Assembly (NCBI RefSeq): GCF_000350225.1 | Contig: NW_005179046.1 | Span: 162,157-226,156, forward strand | Source of the DNA: Chondrus crispus | Taxonomy: Eukaryota; Rhodophyta; Florideophyceae; Gigartinales; Gigartinaceae | DNA length: 64,000 nucleotides | Direction: 5' to 3' | Shown here: positions 18,685 through 28,723 of the stretch, one piece after another | How positions within the stretch are numbered: position 1 is the first letter of the stretch | Layout of the letters: the number at the start of each line of letters is the position of its first letter | The notes under the pieces: model-generated | The model's input: the letters and a program-made list of their open reading frames with translations, nothing else | Told to the model about the DNA's origin: nothing | Databases searched by the model: none | Position numbers and translations under genes: made by a program

Positions 18685-20910
18685 TCAAGGATCGGCCTTG
18701 CCGACGGCCCCTGCCGAGCCCGCTTCATAGGGATCCGGGGGGCAGTAGCTGGGGTGACGAGGGACCTCGTTCACCTCCGCGTAGCTCGGGATATGCGCGT
18801 ACGGGTCGCGGATTGGCTCCCACCGCACGGGAGTGGGGTTTGGAGGGAGAGCACCACCCTCGCGAGAGGACGTCGCCCGACTGCTGCGGAGTGCGTCACG
18901 CTCCCTGCGGTACCGATCGCGGTCAACGCATGCACGCTCGTACGCGTCCAAACGCTGGAGACAGTCCTCTCGGGATCGCTGCAGTTCCTCCGTGATGCGC
19001 TGCAACTCAGACGATAGACGATCGCATTCGCCACCGCGGCGGTGTGCATCTTCCGTCCGCGCCAAGAACCAGGTCGACAACGTCCTCAGTAGCTCGCCTA
19101 CCGACCAGGCGCGGTCCCGTAATTTACCAAGGGCTCGAGAGAGCTCGGGTATGACCGCGACTTCGCGTAGGGGAACTTGAAGGAAGCGCACTTCGGCCTC
19201 CCGAATTGGCTGGGACACTGTTGTTACGAGGGGTGGAACAGGGGGCACGGCAGGGACCGGATCCATCATACAGACAGGAGCGGAAGCCACGGCAGCGCGG
19301 AAAGGGTTACACCCTACGAAATCCGTGGTCGGACTTACCGCGTCCAAATCGCGGTACCTCTTCCGCCGCGCCTCGCGAGCGCTGGACCCCACGCCCCCGA
19401 GCGCCCCCGCACGAGGAGAGTTGGACGGACCCGATTCGGAACGCGAGACGAACGCGTCGCTCCGGAGGTCGTACGGCAAGAACGCCGCCCGTTCACCAAA
19501 TGTGAAGTCTGTCCACAGGCGCCGAGCTGCTTCGCCGACTCGAACCACTCGTTGTAGGAGGTCAAGCGCGGAGCCAAATGTCCAGAGGAAGTGAGAAGAG
19601 TTCCACTCGAGAGGGTGTAACGCTACGTTCGGAAGCCCCACTGCAACCCTCTCCAGATACGCGAGAGTGGCCGGGGGCTGGATAAACACCCGTCTGTTGA
19701 CGCTGACCTCGCTCATTATGGCGCTCGTGAGAGACCAGGCCCATTCGCGTTCACAATTATACGCGAGGAGGGCATAGGCAGGATGCCGACGGTCGACACA
19801 CGCGTACCCGAAGTGTTTCAATACGTAAGGGAGCAGCGGGTGGATACCCAAGGACGGAAAGGACCCACGTACCGCGTCGGGCAGAGAAGGGAAGTCGAAG
19901 GGGGTGAGACCGCCTTCGAAAGAAGCCGACCGGAAAACGCGACCGTCGACTTCATCTGCTCTCTTGTATGCCGCCCAGTCGTAATGCGCCACCGCGATGC
20001 CGTGGAGACGCATCAGCGAACTCGCGGACTTTTGTAAGGATACGCGGGACTTGGAGTACGCGTAAGGGCGAGGGCACACGTACAACGGCGCGACCCCTGA
20101 CAGTACGAACTGCCGTGGTTCGCGGCGGGGGCCACAGAACATGGCGGACGCAATGCGGTCTATATATTCGGCCTCCGCCGCGCTATACGCGAACGTGCGA
20201 TCACATGGGATCTCATCCGGCACTTGATACGCCGTGCCCCCACCCTCAGCCATAAGCCTTCCGAGGGCCGATGTCGACTCATCCACGAGACCAGCTTCAT
20301 GAATCTTACGGATACGCACGAGATCCGGGCGGAGACAAGCACGCGTCAACAACTCCGAGACAGTGACCCGGACCCGCGCATAACGGCGCCAAGGATAGCG
20401 TAGCCGGCTGAGGGGGAGCGGCGCGGAACCCTCCCAGGGCACACCCAACCACCGGGTGGTGGAAGGCGCGTCGGCGGCATCCCCAGCCGCGATATAGCCG
20501 GAGTCCCCGATCGGCGACCCGGGGCAACGGCAACTCCCGCAAGCCCCGTATGACGCCTGCTCCGGCTGGTAGAACGCGCCCACGGAGGCGGGAGCCATCG
20601 GGGCATCTTCTATACGCGGCGGAGGACCGCTCCCCCCGCGCGAAACGGAGGTCGGGCCGGCATCTAGAACGACAGACACAGTAGAGGCGCGTGAGCGGGT
20701 CTTCTGAAACGGGGAGCGGAGGCTCCCCAGCTCGCTCCCCGAGGCACTCGAGGTCCTCGTTGCGCGCTGCCCGGTGTCGTTGGTCGGCAGCACCGACAGC
20801 GGGATAAGAGGCGTGCCAGACGGCCGCAACGACGGGCCCGGACTGTCGAGGCGGTCGGGCATCTGGAACGAGGGAAGGACGCGATCAGGCACGGGAGAGG
20901 GGCGGGTCAA
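18685..20910 (-). CDS. Antisense accessory protein of chromovirus A (unknown family)
   Basis: An unbroken 741-codon minus-strand frame lies between pol and the 3' LTR. It begins at a TTG where the chromovirus B homologue has ATG; the first ATG here is 20862. Residues about 1-110 are Ser/Pro-rich. Residues 112-490 form a domain strongly conserved with the B copy (YGACGSC, RYPWRRYARVRVTVSELL, RTFAYSAAEAEYIDR, FPSLGIHPLLPYVLKHFG, CEREWAWSL). A basic patch AREARRKRYRDLD (511-523) resembles a nuclear signal. Residues 590-680 are a long predicted coiled coil (RLSSELQRITEELQRSRED). The tail is Pro/Tyr-rich (RDPYAHIPSYAEV). No signal peptide, membrane segment, protease or nuclease motif is visible. 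It may be expressed from the 3' LTR in antisense. Function unknown; retention of the frame in both copies argues for selection. Confidence 0.75.
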   Translation of the reverse strand: MTRPSPVPDRVLPSFQMPDRLDSPGPSLRPSGTPLIPLSVLPTNDTGQRATRTSSASGSELGSLRSPFQKTRSRASTVSVVLDAGPTSVSRGGSGPPPRIEDAPMAPASVGAFYQPEQASYGACGSCRCPGSPIGDSGYIAAGDAADAPSTTRWLGVPWEGSAPLPLSRLRYPWRRYARVRVTVSELLTRACLRPDLVRIRKIHEAGLVDESTSALGRLMAEGGGTAYQVPDEIPCDRTFAYSAAEAEYIDRIASAMFCGPRREPRQFVLSGVAPLYVCPRPYAYSKSRVSLQKSASSLMRLHGIAVAHYDWAAYKRADEVDGRVFRSASFEGGLTPFDFPSLPDAVRGSFPSLGIHPLLPYVLKHFGYACVDRRHPAYALLAYNCEREWAWSLTSAIMSEVSVNRRVFIQPPATLAYLERVAVGLPNVALHPLEWNSSHFLWTFGSALDLLQRVVRVGEAARRLWTDFTFGERAAFLPYDLRSDAFVSRSESGPSNSPRAGALGGVGSSAREARRKRYRDLDAVSPTTDFVGCNPFRAAVASAPVCMMDPVPAVPPVPPLVTTVSQPIREAEVRFLQVPLREVAVIPELSRALGKLRDRAWSVGELLRTLSTWFLARTEDAHRRGGECDRLSSELQRITEELQRSREDCLQRLDAYERACVDRDRYRRERDALRSSRATSSREGGALPPNPTPVRWEPIRDPYAHIPSYAEVNEVPRHPSYCPPDPYEAGSAGAVGKADP

Positions 20911-21496
20911 AAGGAAACCGAAGGAGAACGCGTCAAGAGTGGTAAGCGCAAGGGGCGCTATAGGAAGGGCATGCGGTCAGCTAGGGCAGGGACTGCGGCG
21001 CGCGGCCGGACAACACACCAGCCGCCGTTGTGGATATAGAAGAACCGAAAAAAATCGAGGGCAAATTTGTACCCCACCGGCACGCGTTCGCATATGGCGG
21101 GTGCGCATAAGCTGCCAGGTGAACGCGTCATCACGGGCGCTGTAAAGGCCGTCGCGATTGGGGTCGCCCGGGGCACAGTACGAGCCGGAGGAGACGCGCC
21201 ATGCACCACAAGGCCACCTCCGCTCGCCCGTCGCAAGGGTACCAGGCCTAAGAAGGGGGAGACCTCGAGCCAGGGACCGTTAGCCACCGCCCCGCTGCGG
21301 CTCTCATGACTACCGCTCCTCCCCTTCGCGTCGGTCACGCAAACCACCGCACCCCTACGTCGCTTATTCTGTAAGAGCGGCCGCGCGACCTCAACCCCGG
21401 CGCTACAGAGAGTGGGAGAGCACGCGTGGTGGGTACGCATGAGGACTCGAATTGCTGTCGTGGACTATAACCCCCCCCGCGCGCTACCAAAAGAGT
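20911..21496. other. Region between the antisense ORF and 3' polypurine tract
   Basis: About 590 bases without a convincing gene. If the antisense protein is made, its promoter and 5' UTR should lie here or in the 3' LTR. Confidence 0.4.
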
Positions 21497-21528
21497 GAAC
21501 GCGGACGTTCACCCTTGAGGGGGGGCTC
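21497..21528 (+). promoter_or_regulatory. 3' polypurine tract of chromovirus A
   Basis: GAACGCGGACGTTC, then CCCTTGAGGGGGGG, directly precedes the 3' LTR and is the expected primer for plus-strand synthesis. Nearly identical to 15187-15216. Confidence 0.8.
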
Positions 21529-22151
21529 TGTAGCATAATCGCGAGGACGTTATTTGAACGCTCGGGGCGACGACTGTACTCCCGCAAAAATGCATTACAG
21601 CGCGCACATCCGCGCCTATAAGTACGCGTTTGCTGCTCGCTGTGCACGTGTACAGCGTGACGTTCCGAAGTAAGGCACGCGAGCTTACCGTGTAAGGCGC
21701 TACCTGGATACTGTAGTATATGTTATGATAGATTATTTACTTGTATATTAAATGACAGGGCGACCGGCGGCGGAGGAAGGACAAGGACAAGCACGGGCTT
21801 GGTACCAGATCCTCCACGGCAGGTCTAACCCCGTCTGCTTATTCTAAACGCGTTTTCTTAACGCGAGCGCGTTAACTAGAAACTAACGCGGGTAGCGGTC
21901 GCGAACGTACTCGCGCGAGCTGGATCCGCCTCCGCCCGTCGGTGCTAGAACGCTAACTAGCGCCGCCCCAGGGCGTCGAGCGCGTCGAACCGCTCTTCCG
22001 CGTACTGTGTTCGCGTCTGCTCCCCACCGCTCTACCACGCTACCACCGCCCGCGTTCTTTTCTGGTGTGTGTGTTTTTGTCTTCTCTCGCGTACACAGGT
22101 CTTCGAAGAACCACAGCTAAACCCCCAACGCGACCGGGGGTTTATGCTACA
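21529..22151 (+). repeat. 3' LTR of chromovirus A
   Basis: Starts TGTAGCATAA, ends TTATGCTACA, 623 bp. About 19 differences from the 5' LTR, mostly transitions. Confidence 0.95.
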
Positions 22152-22808
22152 CATAGGTGTCGTCGTGATAAAATTGCCCACCTTCTCGACTTCCCTTGAC
22201 CCAATTTTCCTCCTGACAGAGCCCAACGCTCTGCACCTTTCCTCCTTGGCACTCACGCCCGTCAAAAATCCCAATCTGTTTCCCCGCTCTCCCAGCCCGT
22301 TTATGGCAACCCCTGCAGCAAGTCTTCCATCAAAGTGCACTCACCATTTGATTCTCTCTCGCCGCCTGTGTCGTGCCCCCTTTGACTTTACACCCTCTCC
22401 GCCATCCAAATCTGGACAACAGCAAGCTGCAATCGGCAACGGAATAAGAACGGGCGCGTGAAACTCCTCGACAAACTTTTTCTCCTTAAACGAGTTTTAA
22501 TTTTAAATCTAAAATTAAAACTGAGAAATAGTGAAGAATTTGGGCCTATTTTATTGCAATTTTACGCTGCTGCCTGCCGCACTGCCGATTCAAATGTTTT
22601 GCTCTCCCCACCAACCTTTTCCCTCCTTGTCATCACTGTCCACCGCCCCCCCCCACTTCTCGAAAACCGGCTCTCCCGTTTCCCCTGACGGCCCCTTCCC
22701 CCCGCGGGACATGCCCCCTTCTCCTCACCTCGTCCCCTCTCCTTCCCCAGTCCTTCACCACTTTCGCCGCTCTCGCCCCTCGTCCGCCCCCGATCCCCTC
22801 CACCCCGC
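22152..22808. other. Non-coding flank between chromovirus A and the sequence gap
   Basis: No gene recognised. The second half is C/T-rich (22600-22808) and runs into the gap. It contains a perfect 12-base-arm hairpin at 22494-22521. It may hold the promoter and 5' UTR of the SMEK-like gene. Confidence 0.45.
22494..22521. repeat. AT-rich perfect hairpin
   Basis: GTTTTAATTTTA, a four-base AATC loop, then the exact reverse complement. Origin unknown. Confidence 0.6.
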
Positions 22809-23369
22809 NNNNNNNNNNNNNNNNNNNNNNNNNNNNNNNNNNNNNNNNNNNNNNNNNNNNNNNNNNNNNNNNNNNNNNNNNNNNNNNNNNNNNNNNNNNN
22901 NNNNNNNNNNNNNNNNNNNNNNNNNNNNNNNNNNNNNNNNNNNNNNNNNNNNNNNNNNNNNNNNNNNNNNNNNNNNNNNNNNNNNNNNNNNNNNNNNNNN
23001 NNNNNNNNNNNNNNNNNNNNNNNNNNNNNNNNNNNNNNNNNNNNNNNNNNNNNNNNNNNNNNNNNNNNNNNNNNNNNNNNNNNNNNNNNNNNNNNNNNNN
23101 NNNNNNNNNNNNNNNNNNNNNNNNNNNNNNNNNNNNNNNNNNNNNNNNNNNNNNNNNNNNNNNNNNNNNNNNNNNNNNNNNNNNNNNNNNNNNNNNNNNN
23201 NNNNNNNNNNNNNNNNNNNNNNNNNNNNNNNNNNNNNNNNNNNNNNNNNNNNNNNNNNNNNNNNNNNNNNNNNNNNNNNNNNNNNNNNNNNNNNNNNNNN
23301 NNNNNNNNNNNNNNNNNNNNNNNNNNNNNNNNNNNNNNNNNNNNNNNNNNNNNNNNNNNNNNNNNNNNN
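22809..23369. other. Assembly gap (561 N)
   Basis: A run of 561 undetermined bases. Open frames drawn across it are artefacts. Part of the upstream region of the SMEK-like gene is missing here. Confidence 0.99.
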
Positions 23370-23424
23370 GCACCCCCTCCGTCGCCCCCAGCCCCGGGCG
23401 CATGACACACTCGCTCCTTGCGGC

Positions 23425-24099
23425 ATGGCCGAACCCACAGCCTCCGGCGCCAGTTGCGTCAAGGTCTACGTTCTCAACGACCACGACAACTGGGAGGAGC
23501 GCTGCATGGGCCTAGTGGGCTGCAAGCGCGACGTCCGCACCAACGCCTTTGTCATCAAGGTCTTCGCCAAGGACTCGGGCCGCGTCGCCCTGTGCTCGCC
23601 CGTCCGCCCCATGAGGGACGCCGTGTACCAGCGCAAGGACGACACCATCATTACCTGGCAGGAGCATCCGACCCCCGCGACACACCCCGTCCCCACCGAA
23701 ATTGTCTTCTAGTTTGCGGAGGAACCGGCCCGCAAAGAGTTGTGGGAAAAGCTTATTCACATTAACTCCCTTCTCACACATCATGAGCAATCCGTCATGG
23801 CAAAGCAATTGCTCCCTAATGCCCTTTCCTCCTCGTCGCAGCAGCTCGGCCCCCAGCACCATCTTGTTGCCGGTCATGGTGTCCTGGTCGCCTCACTCAA
23901 CCTACCAAACTCTATCCCCCGCAGCACGCAACCCCCGGTATTGACCCGCTAATGTCTGCCGCCGATAACCCATTGATTTCGTCTTCAAGTAGAGATAATA
24001 GCAGTAACCATCGCAATCCGCATGCATCACTTGTCGACTCCGCGCAGGACATGACCCAGTCGCCTCGCTTTTTCGGCCACAGCATAGAAGCCACATTCC
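23425..24099 (+). pseudogene. SMEK: SMEK/PPP4R3 (protein phosphatase 4 regulatory subunit 3), N-terminal part, interrupted
   Basis: ATG 23425 opens MAEPTASGASCVKVYVLN, the start of the RanBP1/PH-like WH1 domain that begins PPP4R3/SMEK/Psy2. The family pattern VKVYVLNDxxxW...G...AYQKQxDTLIxW appears here as VYVLNDHDNWEERCMG and AVYQRKDDTIITWQE. This subunit directs PP4 phosphatase to nuclear substrates. A TAG at 23710 sits where glutamine is expected; the same frame continues with FAEEPARKELWEKLIHIN, which matches the family's WEKI helix. The frame stops at 23950 and the gene is cut at 24099 by a Copia insertion; it resumes at 28724. Either the gene is dead, or introns and base errors explain the breaks. 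Confidence 0.75.
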
Positions 24100-24325
24100 T
24101 GTTACCGTATTCCGAAATGAAGCACCTTAGGCTATACTAGAAAGGGAGACAGCTGACTCCACTTGAGTCAAGCTGAGTCCCCTTTCATCCATCTAAGTCA
24201 AGCACCCTCTTATGGTAGTTTAAGTGGTTTAATATGTCTATATAACACGTACTCTGACCTATTGCAGTAAAGTTAGAACAGTATCAAATCTCCACGGTCA
24301 ACCTTGCTCTGCATTCTCTGTACTA
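24100..24325 (+). repeat. 5' LTR of the Copia element
   Basis: 226 bp, starts TGTTACCGTATTCC and ends CTGTACTA. The 3' copy ends CTGTAATA; an ancestral TAACA end would complement the TGTTA start. ATATAACACG around 24240 may be the promoter region. Confidence 0.9.
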
Positions 24326-24338
24326 GGTTATGGGCCTA
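24326..24338 (+). promoter_or_regulatory. Primer-binding site of the Copia element (half-tRNA type)
   Basis: GGTTATGGGCCT follows the LTR. As I recall, Drosophila copia uses GGTTATGGGCCC, complementary to the anticodon arm of initiator methionine tRNA (an internal cut of the tRNA serves as primer). The match suggests the same half-tRNA priming here. Confidence 0.6.
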
Positions 24339-24390
24339 TAGCTGAAAATTTCCATTTTTTCTCTCGTTTTTTCCCTGGTCCACAATTTCA

Positions 24391-27300
24391 ATGTCAAACG
24401 ACAAGCTTGAATATTCGTTCTTTCGCATCGACCGCCTGGGTCCACAGAACTACTATCTGTGGTCAAATGAAATGGAAATTATGCCGCGTGGTAAAGGTAT
24501 TTGGAAACATGTTGAAGGGACTGCTGATGCTCCTACGGCTGAAGAAAAGCTTACAATCGATGAGCGAAACCGAGATATGGCTTTGGCACACATTATGATG
24601 TCTATAAGTCCCGCCTGTAAGGCTTCTGTCCTCCGATTGCGTGACCCCAAAGAGGTGTGGAAGACGCTTACAGCAACTTATCAAATGGTTTCTGAAGCCT
24701 CTATTGATGCCAAATTGTCTGCTCTACAGGAAATCGGGATAGAAACTAGCGAATCAGTCCTTGAATATTCGAACAGAATCGAAACATTGACGAATGAGTT
24801 GCTGGCAACTGGGCACAAATTAAGTGACATAGAAAAGAAGCGTGCTTTGCTTCGTGGGTTATCTTCTAGTTTCCCAGTTATTGCGCAAGTGATTCGAGCT
24901 ACAGGCAAGGCATATTCAGAGGCACTCTCAGAACTGGTCGTTGCTGAAATGACAATGGAAAAGCCAAGCACGCAGTCTGCTCTCGTTATGAACCATGGGA
25001 GTAACAGTCACCAACCGAAATCACAGTATGACTGTTCACATTGTGGTCGACACGGTCATACATCTGGTAGGTGTTTTCATAACCCCTCTTGTCAGTCCTA
25101 CAGAAAATCGTTTATGAAAAATGGTGGCAAGAACTCTCATCGAAGGCCGCACCATGCTGGCCACAAACACGGTAACGACAAGGCACCCCCAGCTCATACT
25201 GCCGTGGTGACAGTTTCGAAGGCCCTTTTTGTATGTCAGAAAGTTGAGTGCTCCACAAAATGGATGATAGACTCCGCCTGTACGGCACACATGACCAATG
25301 ATAGGTCAAATTTCGCCGCTTTCGTTAGCCAAGATTGCTCTTTCCAAGTTGGTAACAAACAGTTCCTCGATACAAAAGGAATTGGCACCGTAGTGGCTTT
25401 GGCTATTTTTAATGGAAAGAAAAAAGCCATCACATTCAGCGATGTCCTATATGTTCCCAACATATTGTATAATCTCCTATTTGTCTCTTGTATTCGGAAG
25501 AAGGGCTTCCGTTCTGTGTTTGACGAAGACGGCAGTTCGGAAGGCCTTTGCTTTATTGAGGACACGAAAAACAATACAAGGAAGCTTGTGGGTTACGAAA
25601 CTAAAGCCGGTCTATACGAGGCCGTCATTCATATTGCAAAAGAAGCACGGGCCACAGCCCTTTTCGCGGAAACCCAGGGTGATCCCCTGTTATGGCACAG
25701 ACGCTTAGGGCATGTCAGTGCTGCAGTACTGTCAAAATCAAGCAAGATTGTGAAAGGTATCCCAACAACCGGATGGAACGACCCTTCAAGAAGCTGCAAA
25801 AACTGCAAGCTTGGGAAGTCGTGCCGACACATTCGCAACACACGCTCTGAAAACCACGCTCTGAAAGCACTTGACCGTATCTATTCAAATGTGATTGGCC
25901 CAGTGCGTGTCCGTTCTTTTTCAAACTCACAGTACTTTGTTACTGCTATCGATAACTACAGTGGGTTTTCAATGGTCCGGTTCCTTCGAAGAAAGAATCA
26001 AGCAGCAGATGCTTTACAAGAAATGATTCTTGACTTCCAGTCTTTGTTCAACAACACAGTAAGTCGTCTCACTGTGCTCAACCGTCGAAAAGTGAAGTGG
26101 TTACGGTCTGATGTTGGCGGTGAATACGTTTGTTCCGGACTGTCATCTTGGTTTCGTGCACGTGGCATAATACACGAGATAACTGCTCCGTACTCTACTG
26201 AGTCGAACGGTCGTGCTAAACGGCTAATTCGCACTCTCCTAGACATGGCAAGAACAATGATGGTCAATATATATATATATACTTCCCAACGAGACAGATA
26301 CTGGGCCGAGGCGGTGAACTGTGCAAATTACTTACGGAATCGGTTGTACACCGACAGTTGCAAGGAAGACGTCACCCCATTTGAAATTATTCACGACAAG
26401 CCCCCGAACCTTTCTAATGCAAAAGTATTTGGTTCCGAGGCTTTCTGTCATGTCCCGAAACAGAAAAGGGAGGGCAAGTTTGCTCCCAGGTCCGTCGAAG
26501 GCATTTTTGTTGGTTATGACAGAGGTACGTCATACAGAATTCTTCATCCGAAAAGTGGTAAGATCACTATATCACAAGATGTCGAGTTTATTGAATCCGA
26601 ACCAGCTTCGCAAACGACTTCAAACGGTGACTACATGGTACAAATTGACATGCCTGGCATCTTTCCTGCCGCCCAGCCCGTTTCGCCATCTGAGGTCAGT
26701 AATGCACTGCCCCCACCCGACGTACACGATACCAATAATGATGTTACTACTGAATCCGAATCCGACAATTTAGACCTGATAACGAACGACCCGGGACTTC
26801 GCCGGTCGAACCGTGGCACCGCCGGTGTACCTCCTCAGCGTTTGGGTTTTCACACAGCTTGTTTGGTGACTGACTCTGCAATGAATGCTGACAGGACAGA
26901 TGTGCCCTTTACCTATGAGGAAGCCACATCAGGTGCTAATGCTGATTCATGGCTCCAAGCTATGAGAGAGGAGATCGATTCACTTATCAATCTCAAAACC
27001 TGGTCTCTTATTACGGTTCCACGAGGCCGCAAAACTGTCAAAACTAAATGGATATACGATATTAAGACAAATTTCGATGGGAGCGTTCAGCGATTCAAAG
27101 CCAGACTCGTCGCTAAAGGCTTTACGCAGAGGCTGGGAGTCGATTACAGTGAACTGTTTTCACCGGTGGCCCGATACAGTACCGTCCGAATTTTTATTGC
27201 GTTATCTGCGAAATATGGTTGGCCCACGGTTACCGTCGACGTCAAGTCTGCATTTCTTAATGCGGAACTAAAACAAACAATATTTGTTTCTCAGCCACAT

Positions 27301-28470
27301 GGTTTCGTTGTGCAGGGAAAAGAGTATCACGTTTTAATCTTGCATAAGGCTCTCTACGGTCTCAAGCAAGCATCTAGCGAATGGCACACAATTCTAAATA
27401 CGTTCCTGCCCTCGGTTGGGTTTGACCAGTTTCATGCCGATAAAAGCCTCTACGTGAAACGCTTAAAAGAGTCGATCATACTACTGGTTGTGTATGTGGA
27501 TGATATCAAAGTAACGGGTGATGACGGCGGATCTATCAAAGAAGTCATTGATCAAATATCAGCCCAGTTCACAGTTCGAAGAGTGGATACCAGCAGTAAG
27601 TTCTTGGGCATGGTCATCGAACAGTCTTCGGCTACTATCAAAATTCACCATGAGCCATTAATCAACCGAATGCTGCTATTCTTTTCAATGGAAGATTGTT
27701 ATTCTAGCCGTATACCACTACATCCTGGTACTGATATCAACATATCTGGTTTGAGTCGTGAGGGGGAGAAGACAGAAAGCATGGATGGCGCCCCATACCG
27801 ACAATTGGTCGGGTGCCTCCTACATCTTTCTAACACGACACGCCCCGATATTGCGTACGCCTCAAATTACCTTTCTCGTTTTATGCATGATCCTTCACCG
27901 TCTCTATGAAAGACGGCAAAATCTGTGCTCCGGTATTTGAAAGGCACAAAGAAACTGGGAATCGTTTACTCAAAAGGCCTTATCACTGACAAGGAAGACA
28001 TGGTCTCTGGCTTCAGGGACTCAGACTGGGCCCAGGAGAAACCCTCCCGGAAATCAATCAGTGGCTATGTGTTCATGTTTGCTGGGGGTGCTGTGAGTTG
28101 GCGCAGCAAACATCAAAGTTCAGTTGAGCAAAGCTCCTTGGAAGCTGAATACATCGCTTTGGCATTTGCCATCCGAGAGGCCTTATGGTTTCGAAACTTC
28201 CATACCATTGTAAACCCAATCACGGATGAGACCGCTCTTGCTATCAAAGCGGACAATCAAGGATGCATAAGTGTGGCACAGAACGGCATCGTGAACGAAA
28301 GGACTAAGCATATCGATGTGAAGTACCAGATGATCGTTGAAAATGTGGCCAAAGGCAACATTCATATATCATACATTCCAACTACTGAAATGATAGCCGA
28401 CATCATGACGAAAGCATTGGCAGTCAAACCGTTCGAGTATCTCAAACAAAAACTCGGTATGACGCCTTGA
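24391..28470 (+). pseudogene. Copia gag-pol polyprotein with one nonsense codon and altered integrase site
   Basis: A single frame of 1,360 codons from ATG 24391. Gag (UBN2-type) spans about residues 1-200. A CCHC knuckle CSHCGRHGHTSGRC lies near 212. The protease site WMIDSACTAHM lies near 290. The integrase HHCC region (HRRLGHV...CKNCKLGKSC) is near 440-480. The integrase core reads IYSNVIGP, LRSDVGGEY and NGRAKRLIRT, where the usual D, D and E appear as N, D and K. RT has VDVKSAFLNAEL and YVDD; RNase H has SDWAQEKPSRKSISGY and SSLEAEYIAL. TGA at 27907 sits where tryptophan is usual (before KTAKSVLRYLKGT), a probable TGG to TGA change. The polyprotein is therefore truncated in RNase H and lacks a normal integrase triad. 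Confidence 0.93.
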
Positions 28471-28481
28471 TCTCCATTCCC

Positions 28482-28492
28482 TCAAGGGGGAG
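28482..28492 (+). promoter_or_regulatory. Polypurine tract of the Copia element
   Basis: CAAGGGGGAG abuts the TGTTACCG start of the 3' LTR, as expected for plus-strand priming. Confidence 0.75.
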
Positions 28493-28718
28493 TGTTACCG
28501 TATTCGGAAATGAAGCACCTTAGGCTATACTAGAAAGGGAGACAGCTGACTCCACTTGAGTCAAGCTGAGTCCCCTTTCATCCATCTAAGTCAAGCACCC
28601 TCTTATGGTAGTTTAAGTGGTTTAATATGTCTAAATAACACGTACTCTGACCTATTGCAGTAAAGTTAGAACAGTATCAAATCTCCACGGTCAATGTTGC
28701 TCTGCATTCTCTGTAATA
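28493..28718 (+). repeat. 3' LTR of the Copia element
   Basis: 226 bp, same length as the 5' LTR, ends CTGTAATA and is followed by the target duplication ATTCC. Confidence 0.9.
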
Positions 28719-28723
28719 ATTCC

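Larger units (their letters stand above)
7190..22151 (+). mobile_element. Chromovirus A: complete Ty3/Gypsy LTR retrotransposon with antisense cargo ORF
   Basis: Two 623-bp LTRs (7190-7812 and 21529-22151) with inverted ends TGTAGCATAA/TTATGCTACA (TGTAACATAA in the 5' copy) are flanked by the exact 5-bp duplication CATAG (7185-7189 and 22152-22156). Inside, in order, are a primer-binding site, gag, pol (protease, RT, RNase H, integrase, chromodomain), a polypurine-like hairpin, about 3.5 kb without recognisable genes, a large antisense ORF, and a second polypurine tract. At 14.96 kb it is roughly twice the size of a usual chromovirus. The LTRs differ at about 19 positions by eye (about 3%), so it is not a recent arrival. 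Pol carries one nonsense codon and one frameshift, so this copy should not be autonomous. Confidence 0.95.
24100..28718 (+). mobile_element. Complete Ty1/Copia retrotransposon inserted in the SMEK-like gene
   Basis: Two 226-bp LTRs (24100-24325, 28493-28718) beginning TGTTACCG are flanked by the exact 5-bp duplication ATTCC (24095-24099 and 28719-28723). Between them lie a primer site, one long gag-pol frame and a polypurine tract. The LTRs differ at only a handful of bases, so insertion was fairly recent. The polyprotein has one nonsense codon and altered integrase catalytic residues, so this copy should not move by itself. Confidence 0.95.

Noticed and set aside
22531-23424. Long frames on both strands across 22809-23369
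   Set aside because: They run through 561 N and are artefacts; only the ATG at 23425 onwards has homology.
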